DNA of 64,000 bases, taken from assembly GCA_033220425.1 (NCBI GenBank), contig CM065650.1, positions 3,658,001 through 3,722,000 of the forward strand. Reading direction: 5' to 3'. Shown here in pieces: positions 60,701-64,000 of the stretch (position 1 is its first letter; the number at the start of each line of letters is the position of its first letter). Below the pieces are notes generated by a model that searched no databases, was not told where the DNA came from, and saw only the letters and a list, made by a program, of their open reading frames with translations. The stretch comes from Lepraria neglecta (lineage: Eukaryota > Ascomycota > Lecanoromycetes > Lecanorales > Stereocaulaceae). The position numbers and the translations under genes were made by a program.

Positions 60701-63700
60701 CATACAGTGCGGCGTATGGCTGTTGCCCTTATCGCAAATGCCTGGAACGCAGATACTTTATCCTGGGATATGAGAACACGCAAAACGCTGTATCCTCCAC
60801 CGCGCCTCCACAACGAGTATTGGCACTAAATGAGTCCGCAAAGGCACCTACCCTCTAGCAGTCCTTTCTATCCTAAAATGAGGACACCTATCCATCTGTG
60901 GTAGCTCTAGGCCTCGCAATAAAGCTGTAGCTGATAGATAGGCGATCTCTTCTTACTCCTTACCTCACATTTCATCCTGTTCAATGTCAGAATCAACGAG
61001 AGACCTCATGAACATTGTTTTGCTTCTCCAAAGCCTCTGGCGCCGACACAGAGAGCATCAGAAGAGGTTGAAAGTGTCTCAAGTTCGAAACTATCTTGTC
61101 CTGAAAGCTTCTGACTTCGAACTAATGATGTTTGTTAGCTGGCGTGTCTCACAGGCAGAAAATCTATCATCTGGCTTTGGCAACGTACCCAGCGGCCCAA
61201 TGCTTGAGCCTGGTCTTGAGTCTGGTCAGAGTACTACCAGCGACGAGATGCCAAACTGAATTCGACACCAAAATCGGCAAGCTCAACTACACTCACCAAC
61301 GAACTCCGCATCTACCGTGAAATTCCCGTCGCCTCAACTTCCACCGAAACGCCGAGCGTTCGATACGCCACTCCAAACCAATCGCCAGTTCCTACGCGAC
61401 TAAACGCTGTATATACTACGACAGAGGAACACTCCTCCGCCATACCTTGCGACTTAACCAAAATGATTCTAGGTGAACTCGGCAGACGTCAATGACGGGA
61501 GCCGCTTGGAGTTCTGGGGGACATGTACAATGAAATGCTAGTGATATCTGCGTGGAAGGTCTTGTGACGATCCGCTGTTGCGACGCATGCCCTCCGAGGA
61601 CGAGACATTGACTTCGCAGCCAAGTTCCCAACACCTATCACGATACTGGAGTTGATCAATCTGGAAGGCTACACAAAACAACTTTCCATCATGCGAACAA
61701 AACACAACGTGGTAAGATACAACTTCGTTCTGGGAAAAAAGACCAGGAAGGTCACAAGTAGATCAGAAAATCAGGACAAGATTCGCATTTACGAGCTAAA
61801 CAGTATCGAGCAAAAGGTGGCGTTGATGAACCTCCTAGAAACCACGAGGGATATTCGAAAACACTACAAATTTCATTGTCATCGCCTTCTGAGTCTTCGA
61901 AAACTCATCGCTAAGCAGAAGCGCGAGTATCGGGAGGATATCAAGAAGATAACGTTTTCGAGACACTTCGCATCTTCGTACTGATTTTGAAAGTAAGTCC
62001 TACCCCAGGAATCGCCACAAAAAGGCGGCACGCAGAATCTACACTATCATACACGCTACCCGAAGGAATGCAACGAAAGGCCCTCTTATTGAGCTGCCAT
62101 ACAAAGGGCGCTTAGAAACACCGGTACCACAACACAACACAAAGCATGGAAGTACAGAAAGTCACAGCTGTAAAGGTATTTTTGAAGGTCACAATTAGCA
62201 TACCTACCATAACCTCCACGGACTATATCGCTCTATCAGCCGCTTTTCCCAACACCGAAAGCAGCACCTCTGTCACCCCAAAGCAGACGCAGGCGCTCCA
62301 AGAGGAGAATCAGGTACTTCGATCTCAATAAGAACCTTGATGATCCGGATCGTGTATAAGGAGTCTTTGGACTGCCTGAACCGATCTTGTTGTTACAACG
62401 CTCCTAGTATATACCACCGCATAATTCAGATCGTGACGTTCAAGTCGATAGCAGAGACTCGGATTTCATCAGCCCAAGACCGAAGAAGAAACGCCGAATA
62501 GTACAAGGAGTCTCGGAGTATTGTCGAAGTCAAAACCACAATGAGAGCAGGATTCATCGGCTGTGGAATGCTCGAACTTTCCCCAGAGGGAAAGTAGCGA
62601 GTCACGAACCCAAAGGAGTGTGGTCGCAGAAAGGCTAGACCTTGGACAGAGGAGGCCGAGCGGCAATTTGTGTCAGAAGAGACCTGTCATCCGAAGGGAA
62701 TAATTTATTACAATGACTAGGTAGCTTGAAACGAGGTAGCCTCAACAGAATACCTTTGAGGAAGAAATTGGTGGCAGCGAAAAATCAGACAAGAAATTAA
62801 AGGCTGAAAAAGTCAAGCTAGAGGCTGAGAAAGCGGAGCAAGAGATCATAGTGGACTGCTATCGAACGGGAATGGTATGCGCTGGCGAAGATGCAGTGAC
62901 TACAAATCTGCTGGGTACTCTCGTTGCAGTCATTAAGAAACGCACTTAAGTCATATTCTATGCAATGGTTGCTACGAATAATTCCATTTCTTACCTGACC
63001 CTACCATTATCTCATCTACGAGAATGTGAGCATCACGCCGAGTTAATCACTCTTCAAAAAGAGAATGAATGTATGTCGAACCCTGCTACACCGGTCGCTA
63101 GATTAATTTCAAGCTTTTCGCTGAGAAAAGGATGGACATAGTTCGTGAAAAACATCTTGAGATTGGCAAGAGCATAGTTGCTTGGACTCCATACACTATC
63201 CCGTGCCCAGCGGCCTATGCTAGCTTGCTTCTAAGGCCAAAGAGCGGCGACTGAGCTGCGGCTTTGTTTTCCAGCCATTCCTAGGAGTTCATTTCCCTTA
63301 ACTCTGACCGAGACGGTGGGTACGCTCCCCAGGCCTACCTTCACCAGCTAGGTAGATGTCAGCTGGAAAAGTAATGGCGTATGGTGTTCCTCGTGTCTCT
63401 CGTGGATCGTTATTTCGAGTCCTTTCTACTCTCGACCACCTTGTGTAAGGGGCCAATGTTTCTAAGGTGTCGTGATGGTGGAGCGGCTGAGAGGTTGGGG
63501 CTCGTAGCGGAGAGTGGTATGTCTTTAGCGAAAGGTAAGATGGCGACCTGAAATGAACGGAAGTCGTACTGAAGGCAAGACCAGAATCAACCGAAGAGAT
63601 CAGAAGAGCGCTTAAGTCTTTCGTCGACCTCTGAAGGTTGATTCTGCCAAGAGGCTCACAAACTGGAGCACTTCCTTCGCAAGGCGTACGATACTTGGAA

Positions 63701-64000
63701 TGTCGCTGTGGCAGATGTGATCAAGGGCAGAAGGAAGTGGAGGAGAAAGCGGACATCATTGACACAGGGTGTCAGGATGCACTGTGACCGTTGGATCAGG
63801 TGGTGTGGCCTAGGTACACATGTTCTTGGATGTTCTGAAATCCCTCTAGCCTTATTTAAAACACTTAGATGTTATTTCCACAATCATTCCATCATACTGG
63901 TCCACCTGATGCCTCAGAGCCCAAATACTAGTCTATCAATCTAAAAACGGGGAGTAACGATTTTTTGCATGGTCTCGCTAAGCTGCTACCCGTAAGTTTT
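57725..64000. other. Gene-poor region with scattered ORF remnants
   Basis: No intact gene is supported. Protein-like pieces occur at 57.97-58.17 kb (FTTLPGLIERISGFEAQLNQ), 60.4-60.6 kb on the minus strand (ENYQQEFEGRFNDVDPKCS), 61.3-61.5 kb (ELRIYREIPVASTSTETPSV), 61.65-61.98 kb (a basic helical frame starting after ILELINLEGYTKQ) and 62.78-62.95 kb (KAEKVKLEAEKAEQEIIVDC). They lie in different frames, are broken by stops and match no family I know. This looks like accessory DNA in which genes have decayed. The last 1 kb shows no structure. Confidence 0.45.

Overview
The window is nuclear DNA of a filamentous ascomycete (Pezizomycotina). Genes are split by short introns of about 45-80 nt with GTRNGY donors, CTRAC-type branch sites and YAG acceptors. 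Their products are typical fungal housekeeping proteins: Sec23, Dbp5, Vts1, Bzz1, a TFIIIC TPR subunit, an ASPM/Asp homologue and a GT41 O-GlcNAc transferase. The style resembles Leotiomycetes, but I infer this from general protein character and cannot prove it.

Layout. 1-4.4 kb: gene-poor, with a TGTA microsatellite. 4.4-27.8 kb: eight genes, all on the minus strand: a TPR/GT41 glycosyltransferase, Sec23, an unknown Ser-rich protein, an unknown 615-aa protein with a Cys cluster, an F-box/LRR protein, an ASPM-like CH/IQ protein and Vts1, in that order of coordinate (the Ser-rich gene has an uncertain 3' end). 28.8-37.9 kb: plus-strand TFIIIC subunit, a poorly joined small secreted Cys-rich gene on the minus strand, a small unknown gene and an S9-family dipeptidyl peptidase. 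38.1-38.7 kb: a minus-strand SDE2-like ubiquitin-fold protein with an unusual acidic Gly/Ser/Asp tail. 39-43 kb: decayed accessory DNA, holding a broken Ser/Thr-rich surface-protein gene and the 3' end of a mariner-type transposase. 43.1-48.1 kb: a large plus-strand gene that joins an HMG box to a dynamin/SLIP-GC-like GTPase. 49.7-50.6 kb: dienelactone hydrolase. 51.1-52.9 kb: Dbp5 (minus). 53.5-56.0 kb: Bzz1 (plus). 56-64 kb: gene-poor, with only short ORF remnants.

The genes do not form one pathway. Recurrent themes are RNA work (Dbp5 in mRNA export, Vts1 in mRNA decay, TFIIIC in Pol III transcription, an SDE2 relative from the spliceosome/genome-stability field), membrane traffic and actin (Sec23, Bzz1) and spindle function (ASPM-like).

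The most notable items are the HMG-box/GTPase fusion, the SDE2-type ubiquitin-fold precursor carrying a different payload after its Gly-Gly-Lys site, a GC-AG intron in the TFIIIC gene, two stop-free introns whose length is a multiple of three, and a decayed tandem duplication that copies the 3' end of the unknown 615-aa gene. All gene models were built by hand from splice signals and reading frame. No homology search or expression data were available.
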